Shown here: positions 23,395-34,100 of the stretch, piece after piece | How positions within the stretch are numbered: position 1 is the first letter of the stretch | How the letters are laid out: each line of letters opens with the position of its first letter | NCBI GenBank assembly: GCA_947462335.1 | Contig: OX381706.1 | Coordinates: 19,692,784-19,756,783, forward strand | Direction of reading: 5' to 3' | DNA: 64,000 bases | From: Harmothoe impar | Taxonomy: Eukaryota > Annelida > Polychaeta > Phyllodocida > Polynoidae | Program-made: the position numbers and the translations under genes | The notes under the pieces: generated by a model | The model's input: only the letters and a program-made list of their open reading frames with translations | Told to the model about the DNA's origin: nothing | Databases searched by the model: none

Positions 23395-23460
23395 ACCTCC
23401 ATCAAGGCTTGATATACCCCCAAAAAGGTCGGCATGATGCATGAAGGCAGTATTCGGCTC
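23395..23460. mobile_element. Family P, central fragment
   Basis: Contains GGTCGGCATGATGCATGAAG and part of the central stem only. Confidence 0.5.
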
Positions 23461-23701
23461 TGCCATGAGTAATCTGTATTCATATTGCTGACCTCACCTT
23501 GCCTTTACCACCCCTCCCGCGTATCTACTACCCCCCCCCCCCCCAACACTTCCCATGCAGTCACGTGCACCTCCCCTCCAGTGCTAAACGTTTAATGCAC
23601 AAGCTGATGGTGGAGGGGTAATGTTACATGGAGGGGGAATTGAATCTTGAACCTAACCTGCCCGCTAAGAGGTGCGCAGTGAGCAGTGTGTATACTCACA
23701 A

Positions 23702-23870
23702 CCACCCTTTAAGGGCCGTACAGTGCTTTAATGTACTATGCCCTTTGTCGTCATGGTACATGAATGCAGGCCTGGTGAGTACATTCGCCAGGACTGCATT
23801 TAGATTCCATGATGACAAAGGGCATAGCACACTTAGAGTTAAACGCTCTGCGGCCCTTATGTGTTTAAGG
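23702..23870. mobile_element. Family P short form, single palindrome
   Basis: Both outer ends are present (CCCTTTAAGGGCCGTACAGT / CTCTGCGGCCCTTATG) but there is only one internal palindrome and no central stem, giving about 170 bp. It looks like a deletion between the two palindromes. Confidence 0.8.
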
Positions 23871-24299
23871 TGTCTACTTTGTAGTCCCCTGAATCAGGAT
23901 GAGATCCTATTGCTGCCTCTGGCACCTCCCCCTATCGGATGTAGGCCTGGCACCATCAATTAACACTGCCAGAAACTCATACCCATGAGATCAAAACGTT
24001 TCACCTCGTCCAAATCGAACAAAACAGGGACCCTAGTTCTATCGTTTTGTACAATTTAGTTGGCCTAGATGCCATTACAGTTGCCATTCACAATTATATA
24101 TTCCAGTCGATCACAAAACCGACCCGGCAAAATCCTGGGGCACTGTCAAAATAGAATTTATTTTGAAACAAATCCTGTACCTAGCTATCCTATAAGTGTT
24201 CTGACAATGTAAAGCTGAAACACATCTTCCCTTTTAGCCTAATCTGTCTCAGACTCTGCCATAGGAAGCCCACCTGTTTACATGCACCCACCTCTATGA

Positions 24300-24556
24300 T
24301 TAACCCTTTTTGGATGGCATGTCACTAAAAGGAAACGTTTACAAGTCGTCATAATGCACCCACGCAACTCCGGTGGGTAACTCGCCTGTTATGTATTGGT
24401 ACATTATGTCGACCCTTTGGAGGTATATCAGCTCATTATGGGGTCGTCATGACGCATGAATGCATCCCTGGCGAGTTGCTCACCAGGGCTGCATTCATGC
24501 ATCATGACGACTAAGGACATGATGCATTAACACACTCTGCGGCCATTAAAGGGTTA
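24300..24556. mobile_element. Family P copy
   Basis: Full length with TA borders. The second palindrome (24448-24508) is the better preserved. The left end is a hybrid: CACTAAAAGGAAACGT resembles the inverse of the subfamily B right end. Confidence 0.82.
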
Positions 24557-25074
24557 AACTCAATCTCCTCTCATCATAGTGCGTTACCTGAGAACAATTC
24601 AGACTTAAGGCACTTAACTGATTGCATTAACATTATCTACGCAAATGACATAACAATTAAGTTATTCCCCAATATACTAATTGTAATAATCAATTAGGTA
24701 TGATGATATTACAGCTTCTTCATGGGGGTATTATAATGTATACACAATATGGGCTAATTACAAGACATGTTCTGAGCCCACATGTACAGTCTACTATGTA
24801 TTGTTAAAGCTGTGATCACCACTTCACGTGCCACTCATTAATTGACTAGAACAATACTAGAAATTTTTATTTGAAATTCTCATCTTATTAATTGTCTAAA
24901 TAATCGATAATCATTGATGTCTCTGTCGAAAACGGATTCTGATTATGACTAAGATACAAGACCACCTCAGAGGCTCTATCAGCAGGTCTAGCACTATGTG
25001 GTTTTGGCTAAGCCTTTGTCCCAATGCTATTCCACTCTGAACAGTTTTTCTGTCTGTCTGTCGGTCTGTCTCCA

Positions 25075-25156
25075 TACATATATACATATATACATACATA
25101 TATATATATACATATACATATATATATATATATATATATGTATATAGGCATATATA

Positions 25157-25219
<63 letters not shown>

Positions 25220-25300
25220 GGCATATATATAGGCATATATAGGCATATATATATAGGCATATATAGGCATATATAGTCATATATATAAATCCGTGTATAC
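25075..25300. repeat. Composite TA / TATAGGCA microsatellite
   Basis: Runs of (TA)n are punctuated by many TATATAGGCA units on the right side and TACA units on the left. The long Ile/Tyr frames here are artefacts of the repeat. Confidence 0.95.
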
Positions 25301-26559
25301 ATGCGTGTATACATGCGTGTGTACATGTATACCCTTCTGTAAATAAGTCTGACATCGGCACCAACTAAACGTCTTACACAGTTCTTAGATATTCAATACA
25401 TACCTGTTGGCTAAAATATCTCCCCTGCATTCTTTATCGTGCTCGGGCTAGTAGTAACACAATTAACTACCCCAGTATACAGATTGGCATCCACGGTTGC
25501 TTCTCCTGAATAAGTAAAGCCTTCTCCACAAAGAAGCATTCATAAATAAACACGTGTGTGGCTGCAAATCAGCCAGCATGGTGAATTTCCAATACCATCA
25601 GTTGTACAACTACTGTATCTCAACAAAAACCGATAATTGACGTGGTATACACGCTCCCAATGACGCGTGTTGGCGACTCAGAGGTAACCTAGATTCTTGG
25701 AGAATAACAGTAGATTATATATGCAGTTGTACGGGGTCTACATGTATTTGTTAAGACATCGCCCCTCTCCCCCTCGTCAATTGGAGTATATTCGTTTATA
25801 GCCGCTTGGGAAGCCATTGGTAAATAGTCCAGCTAATAGGAAGGAATCACAACACTCCCACTTACCTGTTTATTCTTGATGTCCCTCCATGGCACCAGAG
25901 GTACTGTGCCGCTGTTCAGGTATGCCGCAGTATGGTAGGGGATGGGGGTATATACCACTGGAGGCACATGTAATATGGTATATTGTACTTTATAATGGCA
26001 ATAGCCACCAATCCAGCTAATACTCTGTCACTGGCTGGCACTCTTGGCGACTACTGATATGATCCATTGACCTTAGCAGTGGCCTCCCCACAACACCCAA
26101 TAGGGCGACTCTGATTCGATCAGGCCAGGTATGCCGTGCAGTCCATCGGCCATCAAATTGAATCTTGTCACACTATGTGGGATATGTAATGTGATAACAT
26201 GGGAACCGCCTTAGGTACTAAGGGGTGGCAGTGGGCGAGGAACTCACGTTGTATATGTATACTACTAGGTGAGCTGAGTGCTTTACATTATGCCTCACTC
26301 AACCCTAAGGTACTTAACAAGTTCTCCAGTCCATAAAAAATACATCCCACAGGCCATACCAGATACAAATGGTATGGGTAAAGTTCAGCCTAATGCACCT
26401 CACCTTGCAGTATGTAACTCCTCCATGGTGAAGAAAAGTTGGTATAAGATTAATGTGAGCTGCTGGTTAGGGGTGGTATGTTAACCATTGGAGCAGCTCA
26501 TGATGCAGGTCATACAGAGTAACTCGTTGGTATTGGTATCCACTGGGTCAGTACTCTGT
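25301..26559. other. No gene seen
   Basis: Unique-looking sequence with no domain-bearing frame or recognisable repeat. Confidence 0.5.
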
Positions 26560-26800
26560 GAGGAGGAGCAGCTCCTAGACCTGCTCACTGCCTCCTCTAC
26601 TGTACTCCTCAGCAGGCAGGGAGAGCAGCTCTGAGCAGCTCTGTGAGTGGGTTCTGAGCTGGTGGTGGTACTACTACCTACTGCCTACAGAGTGGTTGGT
26701 TGACTGACTGGTAGTGGGGCTGGTGGGTGGGTTGGTTGGTGCCAGTGGCTCCGGCTCCTTCACAGTGAGCAGCTCCTGAGCAGCTCTAATACTACCACCA
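26560..26800. repeat. GAGCAGCTC-rich cluster
   Basis: The motif GAGCAGCTC(C/T) occurs at least five times, mixed with GGTTGGTTG- and GGTGGTGGT-type repeats. The same motif recurs at 33178, 33204, 36859 and 36892. Confidence 0.6.
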
Positions 26801-26974
26801 CCATCACCACTCTCCTAGTCCTACCCTCCTCTCACGTGCCGCATACCAGATACTGGTGGTGCCGTACTGGCTCCTCGGCAGCCCCCCTCCTCACACATAA
26901 GGGTTAGCACAGGGTACACTGATAAGCTAACTACCTCAGGCCTTAGTCTGTAATGGCAATCGCAGGCAAGAGGA

Positions 26975-27150
26975 ACCATGACTAAGGCCTAATACTCATA
27001 GGAATGGAATGACTAAGTTAGGTAGGTCACTACTGACTATACCTTAAAGTATTAACTAACCATGATTGATCGTATGGGAACTAGCCATGTTAGTTGCTAT
27101 TGACTAAGTTCTGGGGTTCAAAGAATATCTGTGCAGAAGGGAGGGTGGCG
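26975..27150 (+). repeat. Dispersed repeat, copy 2 (TTAGTCA-rich)
   Basis: Inverted relative to the copy at 10240-10440. Both lie 130-190 bp from a family P element, so they may belong to a larger composite. Confidence 0.55.
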
Positions 27151-27336
27151 AGAAGAAGCTATTATATAGTAGGAACTGCTACTATAGTATAGCAGGGGGA
27201 GGGGGTGATACAGGGATGTGGATAAGGAAAGCACCATGCAGGAGGAGGGGAGGGGCCCTCATGCTGGCAATCAATAGCTGAGTAAGGTAGGTAGGTGTAT
27301 GGGCGGTGGCCGGAACAGGTGGGATGTATCCGTGTA

Positions 27337-27685
27337 TTAACCCTTTAAAGGCAACATAGGGCTTTAATCTGCCATGTGTTTTGTCAGGATATTGCATGAT
27401 TGCAGGCCTGGCGACTAACATGCCAGTGGTGCATTCAAGCACTATACCGACCCTTCAGGAAGGAGTGCATCAACCCTATAGGGTGGGTATTACCAGTATG
27501 GTTGAATGCAGCACTGGCGAGTTACTCGCCAGGGCTGCATTCATTTATTATGCTGACAAAGGACATAACACATTTATACATTATGACGATAAATCATATG
27601 TGACCCATCTAGGGAAAAAACACCTTCAGGCGGGATTTTTAGTCACATATAGCACATTAAAGCACTATGCTGCCCTTAGAGGGTT
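27337..27685. mobile_element. Family P copy with an inserted segment
   Basis: Full-length ends with TA borders. The second palindrome at 27503-27550 is well kept. Between it and the right end lies extra sequence bounded by ATATGTGAC and GTCACATAT (27596-27650), which looks like a small secondary insertion. Total length is about 350 bp. Confidence 0.82.
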
Positions 27686-29748
27686 ATCGTGTCCACCAGG
27701 TGGCACTGAAGTGGTGGTACAACATGAGTGTCTGCTCACCTCACCTGAACCAACTACCACCAGGCACACCGAGGGTAGAGTCACCATGAGTCGGACACTA
27801 AGATGTCTAATTATTTACATGCTTGCACCGCGAATCACATGCAGTTAGAATACTTCTAGTGGTTCTTCCTTGGGAAAAAATAGAAGAAATAAACTTAACA
27901 ACCATTCACAAATAAAGAGATTAGAATGGTTGGATATATACAGAAATTCAAGGTATATGTCCGACTCAATGTGGGTCTACCCTACACAGAATACTGGCCT
28001 TTGTAGCGGCTTCCTTCAGGTAAGGCCTTTGAATGCATGCCCAGGGTTAGCCCTCTGTGTGCTTTGAATATTGATGATCGCCTAAGTACCTTAGTTCAAC
28101 CCGCATTGTACTCAGGGTGCTGTCCTTATTTGGGGCCAACGCTTTGAGTATCTCATTGCTACTTGTGGTACTTTAGAACGGATAATAGTTGTAGGTGGGT
28201 TCCAGTGTCATATCGTAAGTACCATATCGACAATTTATTACGTTGAAGACAGCGAGGCCAAGCTGTCAGAATTTATATATTATTCAGTTGCCTTTGCATT
28301 AAGTGTGATCTACATTAGACTTACAGCATCAGCGAAATTCACCTTAGACACTATATGCATAGTATATATAGAGATATAGATTAGAAATCTGCATGTGTAT
28401 TATTCATGCAGGTCATACTATTACCCTGATTAAATGTGCATAGTTAGTTCACACTAAATAGACGGAGATGTGCACCACTTAAACGGGATATAAGTATTTA
28501 CATCATCTTATATCCAAGAGAAGCATTGCTGTCCTTTACATGTACTGTGTACCCTTTTATAGAATGACATTGCCAATTTGAAGATCAGTATCTTCTAGGA
28601 AATCGCCACATCGCACTTGCATGGTTGCTGGGCCGATCCTGAGACAACAACATTGTCGACGTCTAGGGCAGCAAAAAAGAAGGCGACCACATCTGTAGAA
28701 CCGCAAAGAGGATCCGAGAAGAAGACAGATGGCTTGTCGCACTCTGCAGCTTTTTGATACATTTTTATTCAATGTGATTTTTGTCTGTAGTGGCTCCTCT
28801 TAATTAGGATTATAAATTCGCAGCGGATTCACAAGGGTTTGGACAAAGACCTTGACGCTGGTGGCATGATTATTGGACGACATGATTTATACAATGTTAG
28901 GTATAGCGAGTTTTGATGACAAAACAGACTTGATTATTACTTTTGGGCATATGATTAGGTAGTGTGCCAAAAATATTTGAAATATTCAATTCGTCTGCAA
29001 TAGAATCGTCATCTCATTTCAGATTGGGATGTATAGAAGTACTCTGTATTATGTGCCCAGCGTCCTCGCTATATATTACTAGTAATACTTATTATGACTT
29101 GCAAACCTCGATTATACTTGCCTATACGCTCAATCCTGGATAGCATATCACCTATAAAAAGTAACATGGCAGTGTCGGATCCAGTAAAAACAGGGGGCGT
29201 AGTCTGAAGATAAGGGTTTCCCCTGCTTTCAGCTATTTTGAGCAAAATTGGAGTTTAAAAAGGGTAATTAAAATTTAATTATGCATAATTATATATCATA
29301 GAGCGTCCCCCTCCCCAGCCCTCTAAATCTGTCATTGTGTCCGCCCACAGTATTAGGTATATACAGAGATATTTTGGTTTTACCCCGTATGAGCGGCCAT
29401 GTTAGTTCTGAGCTTGGAATCTCTCATGAGACTCAGGCAGTGACCAAACACACACATGCACACACCATAGCTTGAAAGGAACAGGCTAAATGGCGAGAGC
29501 AGAACCGGAAGTGGAAATGATCGCCTGTGTCAGTGTACACACAGTGGTTGCGGGAACAAGTCCACACCAGTTAGAACGCTATAGGCTGTATCTGTATTGT
29601 ATGTGGCTAGCGGAAGGCATGAGACATGACAGTGTGTATTTTTAACTCTCATCTCTCACTGTCACAATGGATCTGAAATGAATCCCAGTGCTGGAGCTGT
29701 CACTGTTCGCACGAATCACATGCAGTTCCAATTAGGCCGCTTTGGTCA
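27686..29748. other. No firm gene
   Basis: Contains only the weak exon-like frame near 28557-28772. The remainder is AT-rich. Confidence 0.45.
28557..28772 (-). other. Possible exon-like open frame, unrecognised
   Basis: The 3' half of this frame reads RRRQCCCLRIGPATMQVRCG and ends DLQIGNVIL before TAA. Its base composition is less AT-rich than its surroundings. A pyrimidine-rich stretch ending in CCCTAG, and a second ending in TCTCAG, sit just upstream and could serve as splice acceptors for a terminal exon. I recognise no family, and no partner exon was found. Confidence 0.15.
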
Positions 29749-29766
29749 AAAAAAAAAAAAAAAAAA
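29749..29766 (+). repeat. Poly-A tract
   Basis: An A-run of about 18 nt adjoins the truncated left edge of a family C remnant. Confidence 0.85.
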
Positions 29767-29814
29767 GTAACAGAAGTATTTCGGATTTTATTTGTTTTAT
29801 TCTTTTATATTTCA

Positions 29815-29990
29815 TCTTAGGTCTAAAAAGTACCCAGAAATTGACTCGTTAACTCCATGACCGACTCCCCGACCATGGCCGATGACTCATGAAACATCAG
29901 ATCGACTCTAAACTGGATGACAACATGTCTAAGCTCGGCCCTGTTTTGGTAGGTAGGATCGGGTATCCTGAAACACACCTTATTTTTAAA
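29815..29990. mobile_element. Family C fragment, right half
   Basis: Carries TTGACTCGTTAACTCC, GATGACTCATGA and TTGGTAGGTAGGATC, and the terminal CCTGAAACACACCTTA. Confidence 0.65.
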
Positions 29991-30782
29991 CCTTAAATCA
30001 AAACTGCACCCTTTGTAAATTATGAGAAGTTAATTCAACGTTGAACTGATTTCCTTATGGGGAGTGATCAGATAGGAAGCCAAGTGAATGGTATTTGTTA
30101 ATCTAATAGGGAATACATTATGTTTAATCTCTTTGTTATTGAGCCTGTTTTGTTCCCCATATCCTGGCAATGCTGATTTTATTGGTCGTGATGCCCTTAC
30201 AAAATCAAAACAAGGTGCATTAAGGGTATCAAAAATCTAAATATAAAAATAGAGCCTTGAGAAAAGATAAATACACAAAACACTATCCCAGGCACAAGAG
30301 TCTCACCAGCGAGGTTTTTCCTCGATACCTGTCTTTTCCTTCTGAATTGGCAGGATTTGTATATAAGAAAATGTAAAGAAAGGCAAGCCATGGAGAGGCA
30401 TTTTACCTGTTTTTACATTGGTTATAATTGGTTTATTATAATCATATCAGACCCAATATTTTCTCGCAAGCTGCGCACCCATGTGACACACCGTTTTCTG
30501 CCGCTTTTAAAATTATATTCAAATTAGCTAATTATGTTTTGCCCAGAAGTTCCGAAGAAGTTACATGGCCAGAGCCAATTATCTTGATTATCTTTACGAC
30601 AGGAATGTATTTGGTTACGTTTATAGTTTCATTTATCTTATTGTAACAATTCATCTGATGCCTGTATTAATGAAGCACTTTGAGCATTTGACAGAAATAA
30701 TGCTTCATTTTACCAGTAGCTATGAACTACTGTACTACATTGTATTCACTGATCAATGTCAATATCCCTTACCTTTGCCATG

Positions 30783-30894
<112 letters not shown>

Positions 30895-31001
30895 TGATTT
30901 GTACCACACTTGGTCAGAAGAACAAAAGAACTGCCTGTCTGTATAATACGCATGTACAAAAGGTGACAACGCAATTAAGGTCAATTAATGAGATAAGCCA
31001 A

Positions 31002-31132
31002 GTATGGTTACTCGTGATTAGCTGCATAAGTGTTATAAGCCTTGGGGAATGGTAATTATTTGTGGCTGGCCCCTTGGACAATTACCCTGTCCCGGGCTTA
31101 TAACACTTATACAGCAAGTCACTTGTACCATA
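31002..31132. mobile_element. MITE with TAAGTGTTATAAGCC arms, copy 1
   Basis: Inverted arms of about 45 bp share GCATAAGTGTTATAAGCC and TATGGTAC/GTATGGTTAC around a centre containing GGTAATTATTTG and GGACAATTACC. A second copy is at 61050. Confidence 0.82.
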
Positions 31133-31326
31133 TCGAATACATAACATGCAGTGAAGAACCGAGGAATTCAAAGTAGCAAAACTATTACTCTAAAGACCCC
31201 ATTACACTGGTTGATCAATATTGCACGTCAATGTTGACAACATTGATTCAACGCCGAACTGGTTTCTATGGCCACTAAGTAAAGTGATATGGATAACCTA
31301 TATAAAAATCTGCGTAGGTCCTCTAA

Positions 31327-31556
31327 GCCAAAAAAAGGTTTGTTTTAGGTCACCGACCGACCCTACCAAAACAGGGCCGACCCTACGTTTTTTTATGCAA
31401 TTTTGAAGAAACTTCCGCATTTTTGCCCTTTTTTGGTCAATTTTAGGGTGTTCGGAGAGGCTGGCTAGTACTTTCATGTTTAAAAAGAAATAAAATCCGA
31501 CCTACCGACCCTACATCTTTTGCCCATGTTACCTGAAACAAACCTTTTTTTGGCCT
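31327..31556. mobile_element. Family C related MITE with GCCAAAAAAAGGTTTGTTT ends
   Basis: The ends are GCCAAAAAAAGGTTTGTTTT and AACAAACCTTTTTTTGGC. Inside them come inverted GGTCACCGACCGACCC and GACCTACCGACCCTAC stretches. It resembles family C in layout and in the TTTYAGGT step. Confidence 0.78.
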
Positions 31557-32099
31557 AATGGTTCTTCTGTAGATCAGGCCTGTGACGTGATGCCAGAATA
31601 TGTCCCGATGAGCCAGCAGGTTCCTCTCACTTCATCTAGGGTAGCTGCCATTGTGTGACCCCAGAATGTTGTAGTCGTAAATAGTGCCAATGAAAACCGG
31701 TACTACTGTGCATATAATCAGTGGTAGGAGGCCTTAAATTTGTCACAGAATCATAATCGGCGGCCCAAATTGTTCCTAAAGGCCTTGGTAAAAAAACACA
31801 TAAAAAGTTGGTTGTTGCCATGGTAACCCTGGGTGGTGCTTGGAGGGGTCAACGGTCAAGGTCAAAGGTCGCTGGGCACTTGTAAGATTTCTCCACTTTG
31901 GGTAAGTCAGTTTCCATGGCAAGTAGCGCAAAATCGGAACACACTTTTTTTTATGCAGGATGCAAATAAAAAAATCTGATATGTGTTAAGCTTTAACTAA
32001 AGGGGTCATTTATTACTGCACACTCAAAAGAACCCAACCTTTTGCCCATCTGAAGGAGAAAAATAGGGTCAGAACCAGAAATTTTGTCGGCTATTTGTA

Positions 32100-32311
32100 C
32101 CGTGACACCATAATGCATGAATGCAGTCCTGGTGAGTCTACCCGCTCACCAGGGCTGTATTCATGCACTATATTGACCATTCAGAGGTGTATAGCCAGCA
32201 TAATGCATGGATGCAGCCTTGGCATTTACAATTGCCAGGGCTGCATCCATGTATCAAGACAATAAAGGGCATAATTATATTGAAATACCATGCATTCCTG
32301 AAAGGGTTAAA
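32100..32311. mobile_element. Family P copy lacking the left terminus
   Basis: Both palindromes are clear (32112-32168 and 32200-32257). The left CCCTTTAAGG end is missing; the right ends GAAAGGGT with TA. Confidence 0.8.
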
Positions 32312-33809
32312 ATGCCATAGAAATGAAACACTTGGTATGAAAGGCACTTCAAAGCTGCTGGTGAAATGAGCAGCAATTAGAGCACCCTTTGAGGACGTTT
32401 TAATTGGGGCGCGACGTCAAGCATCTTAAACGATTTGAATTGATAACATCTTAGAAATGGGTCCTCTGTGTTAGTGGGCAGAGTGGCGAACTTAAGCTGC
32501 AAGTCATGGGAAACAATCATTTAATAATTATTGGAGTTATCCAGTTTCCGTGATGAATAGTCGGCAATGAATTGCTTGAAATAATCCGCTACTAACAGTA
32601 CGCTCCATTGGATACATAACCACATGGAATGACAGAACAGATATAATGATTTCATCAACTGACATGAATTTCAATTTTTAATTTCAAATAATTCTTCTTT
32701 ATTAATCGAAAACAACTTACTAGTAATCTATTGCAGAATATTAAGCATGATGTAGTCGTTCTTAGTTGGACATGTGGATTCAGGATACAATTGACCAATA
32801 CAAATTGTCTAGTTCTACATGCCTAATGAAGATGTTTTGACTAGGCCTTTACATTAAAACACTAATCAGACACAATTCGTAATGACAAAAATGGGAAACT
32901 TACATTATCTCTTATTTAACTGTCAGCTACAACTGTACATGGAATGGTTGCAGCCAGCAGTATACTACAAAATGTACATTGCCTTTTTCCAATAGATCAC
33001 TGTGGTAGGTAGTGGTGGGGGGGGGGGGGGGTTGACATAGGTGACTGAGGTGCTCCGATTGCTCTGCTCATTATGGACGGTGGCGCCACCTGGTATGCCA
33101 CATCCACATTACTCCCACGGTGAGATAGTTCTCCTGGTCAGTGCCCCCTGGTAGGCTGATTTAACACTGGCCATTGAGGAGCAGCTCGCGTCCTGCTGAA
33201 AGAGCAGCTCAAGTGAGTTTCATAAGACTGAACGCATTCCATCACATAAGAGGTTGAGATTGTAGGCGGTATACATATGACAACGCACAGGCTAAGTAAT
33301 TTGAAGTATTCTCCCGCCCAGCCACCAATAAAAGATGTGTTTCATGTTAAAGCTGGGGGAGATTTCCTGTTTTTCAATCAATTGGCATTTCTCTAAGATA
33401 TAATGTTTTCTCCACTACATTACAGACACATACATTGGCAACCATGGAATAACAAAAAATATAATCTGGTCATGGTCGAATAACTGCTCGATGATATAAT
33501 ATACAGGTGTCCCTCTTGTTTGTATGACTGTACATAAGTCATTTACAAGTCTTTATACACATAACCATTGCTATAGTTATGTTGGTAGATAAAGTGTTGT
33601 TAAAGGCTATAGTAAGGAAAGAAAGTAATAAACACTGGTGTAGCTGTGGCTGTTGCTACTGTACATACATTATCAAACTCACAACACCATTAAACTGAAA
33701 TATTCACAACATAGGTCACATGGGCTGCCTGTGTAGAGGCTTGGCAGGGTTAACAAACATATCTAGTTCCTGCTGTTGAGAATTTAGCATTCGGCTACAA
33801 AGCTATGTA
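32312..33809. other. No gene seen; GPCR downstream flank
   Basis: AT-rich, with a G16 run at 33016-33031 and two GAGCAGCTC motifs near 33178 and 33204. No clear poly-A signal for the GPCR could be chosen. Confidence 0.5.
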
Positions 33810-34043
33810 CCGCCATTTAATAGGCACCACACTACCATTTAATACACTACACCCTGTGTCCGTATGATGCATGAATGCAGCCCTGAATGCAGGCCTGCAT
33901 GGTTAGTAACTCGCCAGGCTGCATTCAGGCATGACGCTGGCTCTTTGTGGTAGATACATGCATGGCTCTCTATATCGCTGCGTTCATGCATCATGATGAT
34001 AAAGAGCATAGTCTAATGCATTAAGGCACTGTGTGACCTTATG
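33810..34043. mobile_element. Family P copy in the GPCR 3' flank
   Basis: Lies 57 bp beyond the GPCR stop codon, probably within its 3' UTR. The first palindrome contains a short duplication (GCAGCCCTGAATGCAGGCCT). The second has lost its core. Confidence 0.75.
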
Positions 34044-34100
34044 CCTAAAAATGAATGTCCCCCACTTCTAAACCTTAATGTGTTATTGCCTCTATTGGCT

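Larger units (their letters stand above)
22198..24299. other. Intergenic, repeat fragments only
   Basis: 22320-22380 is the inverted partner of the SIRT1 intron 7 repeat. A CCCCCCCCCC run lies at 22652 and a poly-C tract at 23531. A family C right end is at about 24205-24240. Confidence 0.5.

Noticed and set aside
24911..25364. Long Ile/Tyr-rich open frames
   Set aside because: Translations of the TA/TATAGGCA microsatellite; present in several frames on both strands.
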